From: Paenibacillus sp. SYP-B4298
Lineage (GTDB): Bacteria > Bacillota > Bacilli > Paenibacillales > Paenibacillaceae
Direction of reading: 5' to 3'
Length of the DNA stretch: 64,000 nt
Assembly (NCBI RefSeq): GCF_027627475.1
Contig: NZ_CP115484.1
Location: 3,890,001 to 3,954,000 of the forward strand
Below are positions 8,830 through 17,549 of the stretch, in pieces; positions within the stretch are counted from its first letter, which is position 1; the number at the start of each line of letters is the position of its first letter. The notes beneath the pieces were generated by a model. It did no database searches. It saw only the letters and a list, made by a program, of their open reading frames with translations, and was not told where the DNA came from. The translations under genes were made by a program, and so were the position numbers.

Positions 8830-8996
8830 TGGGTATTCACCTCCTTTCATCAGCAGTACAGGGAAGCGGGGCAGCCTAAAATAACAAAAATCACATAATG
8901 TATCCACTTTTTAATTTTTTATTGTAGGGAGCAGCAGAACATGGTATTTTTTAGAAAACGGTATCATCACCTTGAATTTCATAGGAGCGATCGAAC
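8830..8996. promoter_or_regulatory. divergent promoter region of the biosynthetic cluster and the MFS gene
   Basis: An AT-rich stretch between two divergent genes. It contains runs of A/T around 8910-8930 and the ribosome-binding site AGGAG just before the plus-strand ATG at 8997. I see no convincing operator or paired -35/-10 boxes, so only the regional role is called. Confidence 0.45.
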
Positions 8997-10271
8997 ATGA
9001 TGCACAAGCTCAAGCAACTGATGTCGGCATCCGACTTTTTTGGCAACAAATTTATCCGCGTCATACTGCTGTCCAGTCTGTTCCTGCAGACCGGCGTCTG
9101 GGTGCGCAACTTCGCCGTGCTCCTATTCGTCATGGAGATGACGAACAACGATACGATGGCTGTATCGCTGCTGTACGTTGCCGAATATGCTCCGATCTTC
9201 ATCTTCTCCGTCATCGGCGGAACGTTCGCGGACCGCTGGCGGCCGAAGCGGACGATGATCTGGTGCGACATCCTCAGCGCTCTATCGCTGCTAGCGATTC
9301 TAGCTGCTCTGACAGCCGGTTCATGGCAGGCTGTCTTCTTCACAACGCTGCTGTCCGCCATCCTATCCCAATTCTCGCAGCCCTCAGGAATGAAGCTGTT
9401 CAAGCAGCATGTACCCGAGGAGCATATACAGACCGGTATGGCGATGTATCAGACGCTGATCAGCACCTTCATGATCATCGGCCCGGTCATCGGAACCTTC
9501 GTATACAGCGCATACGGCATCCAGATCTCATTAGGTCTGGTGGCAGTCGCCTTCATCCTGTCCGCTGTCACGCTCGTTATGCTGCCAACAGACAAACCAC
9601 GCAGCGCTGCCACAGCGCAAGAGCCCTTCTGGATCGAGCTGCGCGGCGGCTTTCGCTATGTGCTGCAGCATCCGGTGCTGCGCCTGCTGGGCATTGCCTT
9701 CGGACTCGGCGGGCTCGCTGTAGGCATCATCCAGCCGCTGAGCATCTTCATCGTCGTGAAGCAGCTCTCATTAGACAAGGAATACTACCAATGGTTCGCC
9801 AGCACGAACGTTGTCGCCACCGTAGCCGGGGGCCTGCTCGTCGTCGGCATCTCCAAGCGGGTATCCTCTCAGAAGATCCTCGCTATCGGCAATATCGTGA
9901 GCGCCTTCTCTGTCATCGGTATCGGCATATCCACCTATCTGTACCTATCCTTGCTGATGCAGTTCATCCGTGGGTTTGTCCTGCCCTTCATTCAAGTCGG
10001 GATTAATTCGATCGTCATGAAGACGACGCATGAATCCTATGTGGGCAGAGTCAATGGCGCGTTCGGCCCTGTGTTTATGGGGTCGATGGTACTGATGACG
10101 ATGCTCTCCGGCTGGCTCAGCTCCTACGTGCCGCTGGCGGTTATGTTTGTCATCTCCGGCCTGATGTTTATTATCTCGACGGTCGTCATCTCGCTGATGT
10201 TCCGGCTGACGCTCGCCGTCAGTGGGACTTCGAGCGACAGCACGGTTGGCGCCGATTCCAAAGCCATGTAA
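8997..10271 (+). CDS. MFS transporter, probable exporter
   Basis: 424 residues with about 12 hydrophobic segments and the MFS loop between helices 2 and 3, GGTFADRWRPKRTMIW (the GxxxDRxGRR-like motif). The fold resembles the MFS_3/enterobactin-exporter-like group (EntS, macrolide exporters), with a basic N-terminus MMHKLKQL and the second half beginning near residue 220. Start ATG 8997 follows AGGAG. It is transcribed away from the phosphoramidate/sulfotransferase-type cluster, and the natural inference is export of that product and self-resistance. It is also about 9 kb from the metallophore genes, so service to that pathway (as S. aureus CntE, also MFS) cannot be excluded. Confidence 0.82.
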   Translation: MMHKLKQLMSASDFFGNKFIRVILLSSLFLQTGVWVRNFAVLLFVMEMTNNDTMAVSLLYVAEYAPIFIFSVIGGTFADRWRPKRTMIWCDILSALSLLAILAALTAGSWQAVFFTTLLSAILSQFSQPSGMKLFKQHVPEEHIQTGMAMYQTLISTFMIIGPVIGTFVYSAYGIQISLGLVAVAFILSAVTLVMLPTDKPRSAATAQEPFWIELRGGFRYVLQHPVLRLLGIAFGLGGLAVGIIQPLSIFIVVKQLSLDKEYYQWFASTNVVATVAGGLLVVGISKRVSSQKILAIGNIVSAFSVIGIGISTYLYLSLLMQFIRGFVLPFIQVGINSIVMKTTHESYVGRVNGAFGPVFMGSMVLMTMLSGWLSSYVPLAVMFVISGLMFIISTVVISLMFRLTLAVSGTSSDSTVGADSKAM

Positions 10272-10422
10272 TGACTATACAGGAAGCAGATTCATCAATA
10301 AATTATCATTTTTTCCTGTATTCACTTTTTTTTCGGAGATACTTGAAACCCTGTACATATGCAGCATTCCTCATCACCCAGGTCTTCCGGCCAAGCTGGC
10401 CAGCTTACCATCCATCCTCCAG

Positions 10423-10463
10423 AAAAAAAGCCCTGCCACCGATTTCAGGCTCGGTAGCAGGGC
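10423..10463 (-). terminator. rho-independent terminator of the metallophore operon
   Basis: Reading the minus strand, a GCCCTGC(T)ACCGA stem with one internal mismatch, an 8-base loop and its complement is followed by seven Ts. It sits about 70 bases past the methyltransferase stop and closes the operon that begins near 19684. It could also stop plus-strand transcription from the MFS gene. Confidence 0.85.
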
Positions 10464-10531
10464 AATGATCATGATTCAGGTTTTGTTCTATTGCTTCAAC
10501 ATGACTGTCGATATTCAGAGTCATTAACGGC

Positions 10532-11206
10532 CTAATCCTTCGTCGAAAACCGGAAAATATAGGCTTTCTCATAGGCATATTGCAACTGATCCGCTACACT
10601 TCCATACCAACTGTCCGAGGCGGATAGCTGGACAAAGTCTGTTGGCTTCATCCGACGCACGCCTACGTCGAATCCAGCCTCGAAGAAGGCTGCCGCGATC
10701 TCATCGAGTGAATAGCTCTGCATCGGTTGAGCCGAGCTTGCATTGATTCGCTCGCGAATACGCGGAAAGCTTGGATTGCGCGGGTAGTCTGCATAGGTCG
10801 CATAGTAGATGCCTCCGGGCTTCAGACAGGCCTTCATTTTGCGTGCATGCTCGCTCAGATCATCGAGCAGGTAGAGCACGGCAAGGCTGAAGGCGATATC
10901 AAAGCGCTGCCCCAACTGCTCGGGATGAGCTGTAGCGATATATTGGATAGGCAGCTCACCCTTGCGCGCATTAGCCACCTCGATCGAGCCGATCGCCAGA
11001 TCCGTGCCCACCGCCTCAGCGAAGGGTGAGCGCTCATATAGCAACCGCAAAAATCCTCCCTGGTTGCAGCCGAAATCCAGAATGCGTCGGCCTCGCAGAT
11101 TCGTCTCCGGAATAAAATCCAGCACACGCCGCCAATGCGCCTGGTGCGAATCCTCCATACTCTGATCTCCATCACGCCACCATACATCATACAAAGAGCT
11201 GTTCAT
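10532..11206 (-). CDS. class I SAM-dependent methyltransferase
   Basis: 224 residues. The SAM-binding motif I is ILDFGCNQGGFLRLL (about 42-56), followed by an acidic residue after the second strand (EAVGTDLA) and motif-like FDIAFSLAVLYLLDD. The C-terminal half (SYSLDEIAAAFFEAGFDV) is typical of small-molecule methyltransferases of the Methyltransf_11/23 type. It is the last gene before the terminator and 35 bases from the EamA gene, apparently in the same minus-strand transcript as the opine-metallophore genes. It may modify the metallophore; characterised opine metallophores need no methyltransferase, so the role is unknown. Confidence 0.8.
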   Translation of the reverse strand: MNSSLYDVWWRDGDQSMEDSHQAHWRRVLDFIPETNLRGRRILDFGCNQGGFLRLLYERSPFAEAVGTDLAIGSIEVANARKGELPIQYIATAHPEQLGQRFDIAFSLAVLYLLDDLSEHARKMKACLKPGGIYYATYADYPRNPSFPRIRERINASSAQPMQSYSLDEIAAAFFEAGFDVGVRRMKPTDFVQLSASDSWYGSVADQLQYAYEKAYIFRFSTKD

Positions 11207-11241
11207 GATTTCATTCCCCCTCTACCCCTTGTTCTTCAAGC

Positions 11242-12123
11242 TTAGCTCCGCGCCGCTCCTTCCGGCTTGCCGCTGCTCACCGATACTCCCTGTTTCCTGC
11301 CTCCGTTCACACCGATACTGCCAGCGATAATCATGATGCCGCCCGCTAATGTCAGCCAGCCAGGAAGTTCTCCCCAGATAAGCATACCGAGCAACGCATT
11401 CATCATCAGCCCCGAATAACTGACCATCTGCACCACGACCGCATTTTCATGCGTGAAGGCCTTGGTCAAGAACAGTTGCCCCAGCAAGGAGACAATCCCG
11501 ATCACGAGCAGCAACAGTCCAGTACGCAGATTCGGCACGACAAATGAGCTCCACATGAACGGAAGTGAGATGAGGGCCGAGGCCGCCGTAAAATAAAACA
11601 CAATTTCATAGGCTGGATGCGTTCGGCTCAAATAACGAATGGACAAGCTGGCTGCAGCCGAGAACATGGCCCCGGCAAGACCGACGAGAGCTGGCCATGA
11701 GAAGCTGCCATACTGCAGCGGGTTCAAGATAACGAACGCTCCCGCCATAATCAGCAGTACGTAGCCTTTGACGCGGGCATGAAGCCGCTCCCGCAAAAAT
11801 AGAGCAGACAGCAGCAGTACAAACAGCGGCGAGGTCTGTGCCAATATGCTGGCATCCGTCAACGGCATACGCGACACCGTATAGAAAAAGGCCAGCATGT
11901 ACAAGCCTCCCATTGCACCGCGCAACAGCAGCATCGGTACCCCCTTCCGAGAGAGCGCTATCCCGCTGCGCCGCATCAATAGCATAATGAGCAGCGTGCC
12001 TATTACTCCGCGAAAAAAAGCGATCTCCGCCGCTGGAATATCAGCGCTGGCCTCCTTCACCAACGCATTCATTACACTAAATACGAGGGACGATAGCAAT
12101 GCAAGAGCGACGCCGTTCTTCAT
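11242..12123 (-). CDS. EamA/DMT-family transporter, candidate metallophore exporter
   Basis: 293 residues with ten predicted membrane helices in two homologous halves, the EamA/DMT layout; the first helix begins MKNGVALALLSSLVFSVMNALVKE. Helix-end motifs such as FFRGVIGTLL and a second half starting SWPALVGLAGAMFSAAASLSIR fit drug/metabolite exporters. In Pseudomonas the DMT protein CntI exports pseudopaline, so position inside a cnt-type operon makes export of the opine metallophore the leading hypothesis. It follows the ATPase gene after about 27 bases and precedes the methyltransferase gene. No substrate can be read from the sequence. Confidence 0.8.
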   Translation of the reverse strand: MKNGVALALLSSLVFSVMNALVKEASADIPAAEIAFFRGVIGTLLIMLLMRRSGIALSRKGVPMLLLRGAMGGLYMLAFFYTVSRMPLTDASILAQTSPLFVLLLSALFLRERLHARVKGYVLLIMAGAFVILNPLQYGSFSWPALVGLAGAMFSAAASLSIRYLSRTHPAYEIVFYFTAASALISLPFMWSSFVVPNLRTGLLLLVIGIVSLLGQLFLTKAFTHENAVVVQMVSYSGLMMNALLGMLIWGELPGWLTLAGGIMIIAGSIGVNGGRKQGVSVSSGKPEGAARS

Positions 12124-12150
12124 CTTCTTCTCTTCACTCCTCCCCCGCTC

Positions 12151-12930
12151 CTACAGAGCCGCCGCGATCAGAAGCCGGGTATACGGATGACGCTTCTCGC
12201 CCCATAGCTCGCCGCGGGCGAATTCGTCCACGATCTTGCCTTCATACATGACCATAATTCGGTCGCACAGTTGCCCCACCGCTGCCAAATCATGAGAAAT
12301 AAATACAATCGACAGCCCAAGTCTCATTTGCAGCTCGCTCAAGAGCTGCATAATCTGACTCTGGGACGCGGCATCAAGACTGGAGGTCGGCTCATCACAG
12401 ACGAGAAGCTGCGGTGACAGACTGATTGCGCGAGCAATACAGACGCGCTGACGCTGACCGCCGCTCAGCTCATGCGGATAGCGATTCATGTACGAGCTAT
12501 CCAGCCCAACCATGTGCAGCAGCTTCTCTGCTCTAGCTCTGCGGGGAAGCACAGCCCCTTGCCATAACTCCGGCTGCACACTCTTGAAGTTATCCAGCGG
12601 CTCGATAACAGATCGCCATATCGGCAGCCGCTCGTTCAACGAAGCGGTCGGATCTTGAAATACCACCTGCACATGCTGCCGCAGGCGGCGCAGCTCGCGT
12701 TGACTTGCACAGGTTAAGGACTGTCCCAGCAGCAGCACCTCGCCTTCATCAGGCTGCTCCAGTCCAAGCAGCAGCCGGGCGAGAGTGCTCTTGCCGCTGC
12801 CGCTCTCTCCAACGATGCCGACACATTCGCAACTGCCCACAACCAGCGAGACTCCGTCTACTGCCGCTGTCTGCAAGCCGCCCCTCCGATAGTGCTTCAC
12901 AAGACCTTCAGCGCGCAGAAGCTCATTCAC
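12151..12930 (-). CDS. cntF: Opp/Nik-type ABC transporter ATPase (CntF-like)
   Basis: 260 residues from a GTG start at 12930, chosen because AGGAGG lies 7 bases upstream; the longer frame to 13071 lacks support. Walker A GESGSGKSTLARLL, signature LSGGQRQRVCIARA, Walker B LLVCDEPTSSLD and the switch His in VFISHDLAAV are intact. The C-terminal HPYTRLLIAA is the oligopeptide/nickel-type ending. It pairs with the ATPase domain of the overlapping upstream gene to energise import of the metal-metallophore complex. The 8-base overlap with that gene implies translational coupling. Confidence 0.85.
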   Translation of the reverse strand: MNELLRAEGLVKHYRRGGLQTAAVDGVSLVVGSCECVGIVGESGSGKSTLARLLLGLEQPDEGEVLLLGQSLTCASQRELRRLRQHVQVVFQDPTASLNERLPIWRSVIEPLDNFKSVQPELWQGAVLPRRARAEKLLHMVGLDSSYMNRYPHELSGGQRQRVCIARAISLSPQLLVCDEPTSSLDAASQSQIMQLLSELQMRLGLSIVFISHDLAAVGQLCDRIMVMYEGKIVDEFARGELWGEKRHPYTRLLIAAAL

Positions 12931-14860
12931 CAGCAGCCCTCCTCTTCTGCCTGTCATGCTTCGCCTGAGCTGTCTCGCCTTCATCGACCAACGATGCGGG
13001 TGGCGACTCTGATGATGGCTCTGATAATGGCTCCAGTCGCTGCAGCCGAGGACTGGCAGCCAACAATTCACGGGTATACGGATGTTCAGGCCGGGCCCTT
13101 ATCGTCTCTGCATTGCCCATCTCCACTATCGTTCCCCCGCGCATTATAGCCATTCGATCGGCACGTCGCCAGACCTGACGCAGATCATGGGTAATGAATA
13201 ACACTGCACAGCCCACCTCGCGCTGCAGCTCGCTGATCAGATCCATCATCTGCTCGCTCGTCACAACATCCAGCGCGGTGGTGGGCTCATCGGCGATCAG
13301 CAATGTCGGCCGTGGCAGCAGCGCCGCAGCCAGCGCAACCCGCTGACGCTGGCCGCCGCTAAGCTGGAAGGAATAGCTGCTATAGACACGCTCCGGCGGC
13401 AGGCCGACGCGCGCCAGCCATTGCAGCACCAACTGACGCGCCTCCTCGCGTGTGAGAGCCAGATGGATCTGCGCCACCTCCCTCAATTGCGAGCCCAGCT
13501 TCCGATAGGGTGTGAAGCTGCCCTGATAATCCTGGAATACCCAGCCGATCTTGCTGCCCCGCAGTTGCTTGCGCTCTTTGGCGGACAGCTCCAGCAGCCG
13601 CTGTCCGTCAAAGCAGATTTCGCCGTCACACTGCATATGCCCAGACAAGAGCCCGCCGATCGCCGCTGCTGTCATGCTCTTGCCGCTACCGCTCTCCCCT
13701 ACAAGCGCCAGCATCTCCCCTGCTCGAATTGAAAAAGATACATATTGTATTATAACTTTAATCCCTGAACGATTCTGCGTTTCAATGCACAGTCCCTCCA
13801 CACGCAGCAGCTCTGTTTCCCTGTTATCTGGCTCCGCACCCGCCTGCCCGCTTGCACCTGAATGAACCTGTTCTGGGGGGAGCGGCAATGTGCTTGCTTC
13901 CTGCCCTGCCTTGAGCTCTCGGCGAGGTCTGCCTCTACGCGCGGATAGCAACCGCGACAAGCTGTCTGCTGTCCTTGCGCTTGCCCTTCTCCCCTCAGCC
14001 GATCTCCTCGGGTTGCCCTGCAGGCTCCCGCTTCTAACATCCAGCCTATCGCGCAGTCCATCGCTTAACAGGTTGCAAGCGAGCACCACCAGCAGGATGG
14101 CCATTCCGGGGTACAGCATCATCTGTGGCTCAGATTGGAAGTAAGCACGGCCGTCATTGAGCATCGCTCCCCATTCCGGTGCTGGCGGCTGCGCACCCAG
14201 ACCCAGATAAGACAGCGCAGAGATTAACAGAATCATTCGACCCATATCTCCCGCCGCTACGATAGCTAGCGGTGCGCCCGCATGCCGCAGCAGATGACGG
14301 CGAATCACCGTCCAGCCAGTGCTGCCAGCCGCGATGGAGGCGATCACATATTCCTTCTCTCGCTCGGATTGGATAACTCCACGGATTAATCGGGCATAAC
14401 CAATCCACTTCACACAGGCGATTGCCAGCAGCACATTCGGCAAGCCTGGACCGAGAAATCCGGCCACAGCAACCGCTATCAGAAATTCTGGCAATGCGCC
14501 TGCACCATCCGCCAGTCGCATCAGCACGGTATCTAGCCTCCCACCCGCATAGCCTGCCAGCAGTCCGATCGGGATGCCTATCGCGACAACAATGACGATA
14601 ACCGCGGCTGCAAGCCCTAACGTCAGAGGCATTCCACCTAGCAGCCGGGACAGAATGCAGCGCCCTAGATGGTCGGTGCCAAGCGGATAATCCATGCTGG
14701 GCGGACGCAGGCGCTCTCCCATCTGGATGAGCAGCGGATCATGGGGAGCCAGCAGCGGCCCGACGATAGCCAGCAGCAGGAACAGCAGCAGCAATACACC
14801 GCCAGTCGAGACCAGCGGAGCAAGCCACAACTGCCTGATGCCGCAGTTCATCCTTCTCAT
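12923..14860 (-). CDS. ABC transporter permease-ATPase fusion (CntC-CntD)
   Basis: A single 645-residue frame. Residues 1-270 are an OppC/NikC-type permease: an N-terminal membrane anchor, PLGTDHLGRCILSRL, and the EAA-like loop EKEYVIASIAAGSTGW. A basic, low-complexity linker (about 275-350) follows, then a complete ATPase: Walker A GESGSGKSMTAAAIGG, LSGGQRQRVALAAAL, LLIADEPTTALD, VLFITHDL and the Opp-type HPYTRELLAASP end. Staphylococcal cntC and cntD are separate genes; here they are joined, so the importer has four genes for five functions. It overlaps the next permease gene by 4 bases. A gene fusion is more likely than a sequencing error because the linker reads through cleanly. Confidence 0.85.
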   Translation of the reverse strand: MRRMNCGIRQLWLAPLVSTGGVLLLLFLLLAIVGPLLAPHDPLLIQMGERLRPPSMDYPLGTDHLGRCILSRLLGGMPLTLGLAAAVIVIVVAIGIPIGLLAGYAGGRLDTVLMRLADGAGALPEFLIAVAVAGFLGPGLPNVLLAIACVKWIGYARLIRGVIQSEREKEYVIASIAAGSTGWTVIRRHLLRHAGAPLAIVAAGDMGRMILLISALSYLGLGAQPPAPEWGAMLNDGRAYFQSEPQMMLYPGMAILLVVLACNLLSDGLRDRLDVRSGSLQGNPRRSAEGRRASARTADSLSRLLSARRGRPRRELKAGQEASTLPLPPEQVHSGASGQAGAEPDNRETELLRVEGLCIETQNRSGIKVIIQYVSFSIRAGEMLALVGESGSGKSMTAAAIGGLLSGHMQCDGEICFDGQRLLELSAKERKQLRGSKIGWVFQDYQGSFTPYRKLGSQLREVAQIHLALTREEARQLVLQWLARVGLPPERVYSSYSFQLSGGQRQRVALAAALLPRPTLLIADEPTTALDVVTSEQMMDLISELQREVGCAVLFITHDLRQVWRRADRMAIMRGGTIVEMGNAETIRARPEHPYTRELLAASPRLQRLEPLSEPSSESPPASLVDEGETAQAKHDRQKRRAAGE

Positions 14861-15807
14861 GTGCGTCCTCCTTCCTGTCCCCGAAGGCGTATACGTGGAT
14901 CAAGAACGGCAAGCCCTAGCTCTGATACCCAGTTCGCCAGCAGGAAGCAGGCGCCGCTGAGTAATACATAGCCCTGAATAACCGGATAGTCTCGTACACG
15001 GATCGCTTCAATCGCCAGACTACCCAGTCCGGGCCAGCCATACAGGGATTCCGTCACGACCGAGCCTGCCATGAGCGCACCCATACTGATCCCCGAGATG
15101 GCGATGATCGGAATCAGAGCTGCCCGCAGCGTATAACGCAGCAGGATTCGCCAGCTTGGAACCCCTCTGGCTTGCGCTGCGCGGATATATTCCTGAGACA
15201 TCGTATCCAGCAGGCCGGCACGCAGCAGCCGGATATATTCTGGCGCCATGACAACACCGAGCGTTACCGATGGCAGCACCAGATAACGCAAGCCTCCGCT
15301 GCCCATCGCTGGCAGCCAGTTCAGTTGATAGGCGAACAGATAGACCAGCAGCAAGGCCAGCCAGAAGCTCGGGATAGAAGCACCGAGCAGCGCAAAGCCG
15401 CGGCTGAACACGTCAGGCGCCTTCCCCTTATATACAGCAGAGAGCAGACCCAGAGGGAGCGAGATGGCGATCAGAACAATAAGTGCGCCAAGCGTCAGCC
15501 AGAGCGTCGCTGGCAGCCGCTCCATCAGGAGAGTCCATACGTCCCGATTGTTCGTCATCGAGCGTCCCCAGTCCAATTGCGCCATCTTGCCCAGCCAATT
15601 CGCATATTGCTCATAGAGAGGCAGAGTCAATCCCCATTCCTCGCGTACCGCCTGCTGATCCGCCAGTGTGAGGGCCCCATCTCCTATCTGTAACATAGTT
15701 AGCACCGGATCGCCTGGTGCCAGCTTCATGAGTACAAAGGTCACCATACTGAGAATGACCAGCACAACAACAAGCTGTACAAGCTTTGCGGCTAACTGTC
15801 GCAGCAT
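14857..15807 (-). CDS. cntB: Opp/Nik-type ABC transporter permease (CntB-like)
   Basis: 316 residues with the OppB/NikB pattern: an N-terminal helix, LAPGDPVLTMLQIGDG, a cluster of five helices and the EAA-like loop RAAQARGVPSWRILLRYTLR. The conserved ending LANWVSELGLAVLDPRIRLR is typical of dipeptide/nickel permeases. The start codon follows the stop of the binding-protein gene directly (TAGATG), so the two are co-translated. It forms the membrane channel with the permease half of the fused protein encoded next. Confidence 0.86.
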   Translation of the reverse strand: MLRQLAAKLVQLVVVLVILSMVTFVLMKLAPGDPVLTMLQIGDGALTLADQQAVREEWGLTLPLYEQYANWLGKMAQLDWGRSMTNNRDVWTLLMERLPATLWLTLGALIVLIAISLPLGLLSAVYKGKAPDVFSRGFALLGASIPSFWLALLLVYLFAYQLNWLPAMGSGGLRYLVLPSVTLGVVMAPEYIRLLRAGLLDTMSQEYIRAAQARGVPSWRILLRYTLRAALIPIIAISGISMGALMAGSVVTESLYGWPGLGSLAIEAIRVRDYPVIQGYVLLSGACFLLANWVSELGLAVLDPRIRLRGQEGGRT

Positions 15808-17442
15808 CTAGTCCACATCCAGCTTGTTCGTTACAATATAGAATTCCTCTGCACCAGGCCGCCAGTTTGTGACACGCTTATTCATACCGACCAGAATATT
15901 CGGATGAATCAGATACGAATGAGGTCTATACTCGTTGTTCGTCTTCACAGCCTCGCGCGTCAGCTTGATCCGCTCCTCCATATCCCCAATGCCATTCAGT
16001 TCCTTCACAATCGGCTCCAGACCCGGCACCTCGATGTTAGCCGAGTTGTATGAGCCACCGGGGAGGTAGGTCGAATTCAGGAAGGAGCCGCTGTCCCCTC
16101 TCGGCGCAGTCAGGTAACTTGCCGTCGATATATCCCAGTCGCTCGTCTCCTTGATGTAGGTCTCTGGATACTCCACGGAGACGATCTCAATGGTTATGCC
16201 CGCCTTGGTCGCCTCTGATTGGACCAGTAGTGGCATCAGCGGGAGCTCCGGATTAATGCCAGTAAAGGCGATCAGCTTAAGCTTCAGCGGCTTGCCGTTC
16301 TTCTCCAGCTTGCCGCCAGCCCCCTTCATATACCCGGCGCTCTCCAGCAGAGCCAGCGCTCCAGCCTGATCCAGTTGCTGCGGCTCCTCCACGCTGCCAA
16401 ACGGCAGCTTGGGGCTGAACGGGCCACTAGCCGCCAGCGCATGTCCCTGCATAATATCGCGCACGATGGCCTCGCGGTCGATCAGCTTATCCAGCGCCTG
16501 ACGCACCCGAAGATCCTGCACCTGGTCGCTAAGCGGATTATACGTGAAATAATGGGTGCGCAGGCTGGTAACAGACTGCACCTCCAACTGCTCATCCTGC
16601 CCGATCGCCTGGAGCGCTTCTGGAGCAAGATGATAGACGATATCCGCCTGCTTAGATTGAAATGCCAGTGTGCGAACATTGGCGTCGGAATTGAACTGGA
16701 ATTTGACCTCGCTTATAGGAGCTGGCTCATCCCAATACTGTTCGTTGCGAACCAGATTCAGCTCTTTGCCGGGGGTGAAGCCCGTAACCTTGAACGCCCC
16801 TGTTCCGACAGGCGCCATGTTGAATGCATCCTTGCCCATGGCCTGCTCTGCAGCCACGCTCATCAGACTTGCTGTCGGATGCACCAGCTCATTGGGAAAG
16901 GCCGGATGCGGCTCTGTCGTGGTGAAGATCAGCTCCTGCCCATTGGCCTCGATCGAGGCCAGCTTCAACGCAGCCTCAAGCGACTTACTATCAACGATCC
17001 CTCTAGCAAAAGATGCCTTGGCTGCATCTGCGTCCAGCTTCGTTCCATCGGAGAAGCTTACATCGTCACGCAACGTAAAGACCCAGGTTAGCTCGTCTCT
17101 GGCTTCCCACTTACTAGCCAGCCATGGCACGATCTTCATGTTCTCGTCCAGCTTGACCAGCGTCTCGGTAACGCCAGCGCGCAGCGCAATCCATCCATTA
17201 TGCGGATCCAGCGTATCCACGGGCAGACTATGAATAATGGTCAGTGACTTCTGCTTGTCTGTGGGCTGCTTATCGGGTGTTGCGCTTCCAGCTCCATTTC
17301 CTTCACCTGCTGTCCGGGACGCTGTATTCGCATCCCCTGTGCCCGCATTGCCCGAGCAAGCACTCAAGCATAATACCATCGCAAGCAGGATGAGCCAGCT
17401 TGCCTTGCGCTTTCCGTGAGCTTGTTTTCGAATCCGCTTCAT
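15808..17442 (-). CDS. cntA: metallophore/nickel-type substrate-binding lipoprotein (CntA-like)
   Basis: About 544 residues, an SBP family 5 (OppA/NikA) protein. The basic N-terminus and hydrophobic stretch LLAMVLCLSACSG form a lipobox with acylated Cys, so the protein is membrane-anchored outside the cell. Family signatures include TETLVKLDENMKIVPWLA, LRDDVSFSDGTKLDADA, VGTGAFKVTGFTPGKELNLVRNEQYWDE and RVRQALDKLIDREAIV. Of two nearby ATGs I prefer 17442 because AAGGGG lies 11 bases upstream; 17451 would be only 2 bases away. Immediately downstream of the opine dehydrogenase gene, it should capture the metal-loaded opine metallophore. A nickel or peptide ligand is the alternative. Confidence 0.85.
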   Translation of the reverse strand: MKRIRKQAHGKRKASWLILLAMVLCLSACSGNAGTGDANTASRTAGEGNGAGSATPDKQPTDKQKSLTIIHSLPVDTLDPHNGWIALRAGVTETLVKLDENMKIVPWLASKWEARDELTWVFTLRDDVSFSDGTKLDADAAKASFARGIVDSKSLEAALKLASIEANGQELIFTTTEPHPAFPNELVHPTASLMSVAAEQAMGKDAFNMAPVGTGAFKVTGFTPGKELNLVRNEQYWDEPAPISEVKFQFNSDANVRTLAFQSKQADIVYHLAPEALQAIGQDEQLEVQSVTSLRTHYFTYNPLSDQVQDLRVRQALDKLIDREAIVRDIMQGHALAASGPFSPKLPFGSVEEPQQLDQAGALALLESAGYMKGAGGKLEKNGKPLKLKLIAFTGINPELPLMPLLVQSEATKAGITIEIVSVEYPETYIKETSDWDISTASYLTAPRGDSGSFLNSTYLPGGSYNSANIEVPGLEPIVKELNGIGDMEERIKLTREAVKTNNEYRPHSYLIHPNILVGMNKRVTNWRPGAEEFYIVTNKLDVD

Positions 17443-17549
17443 TTGCGCCATATCCCCTTTTCACATCATACGATCTTATGGTTCACAACTATATGAACTC
17501 ACGTCACATTGTAATACTCAGTGAACGGGTTCCTTATGACTCATAAGAG

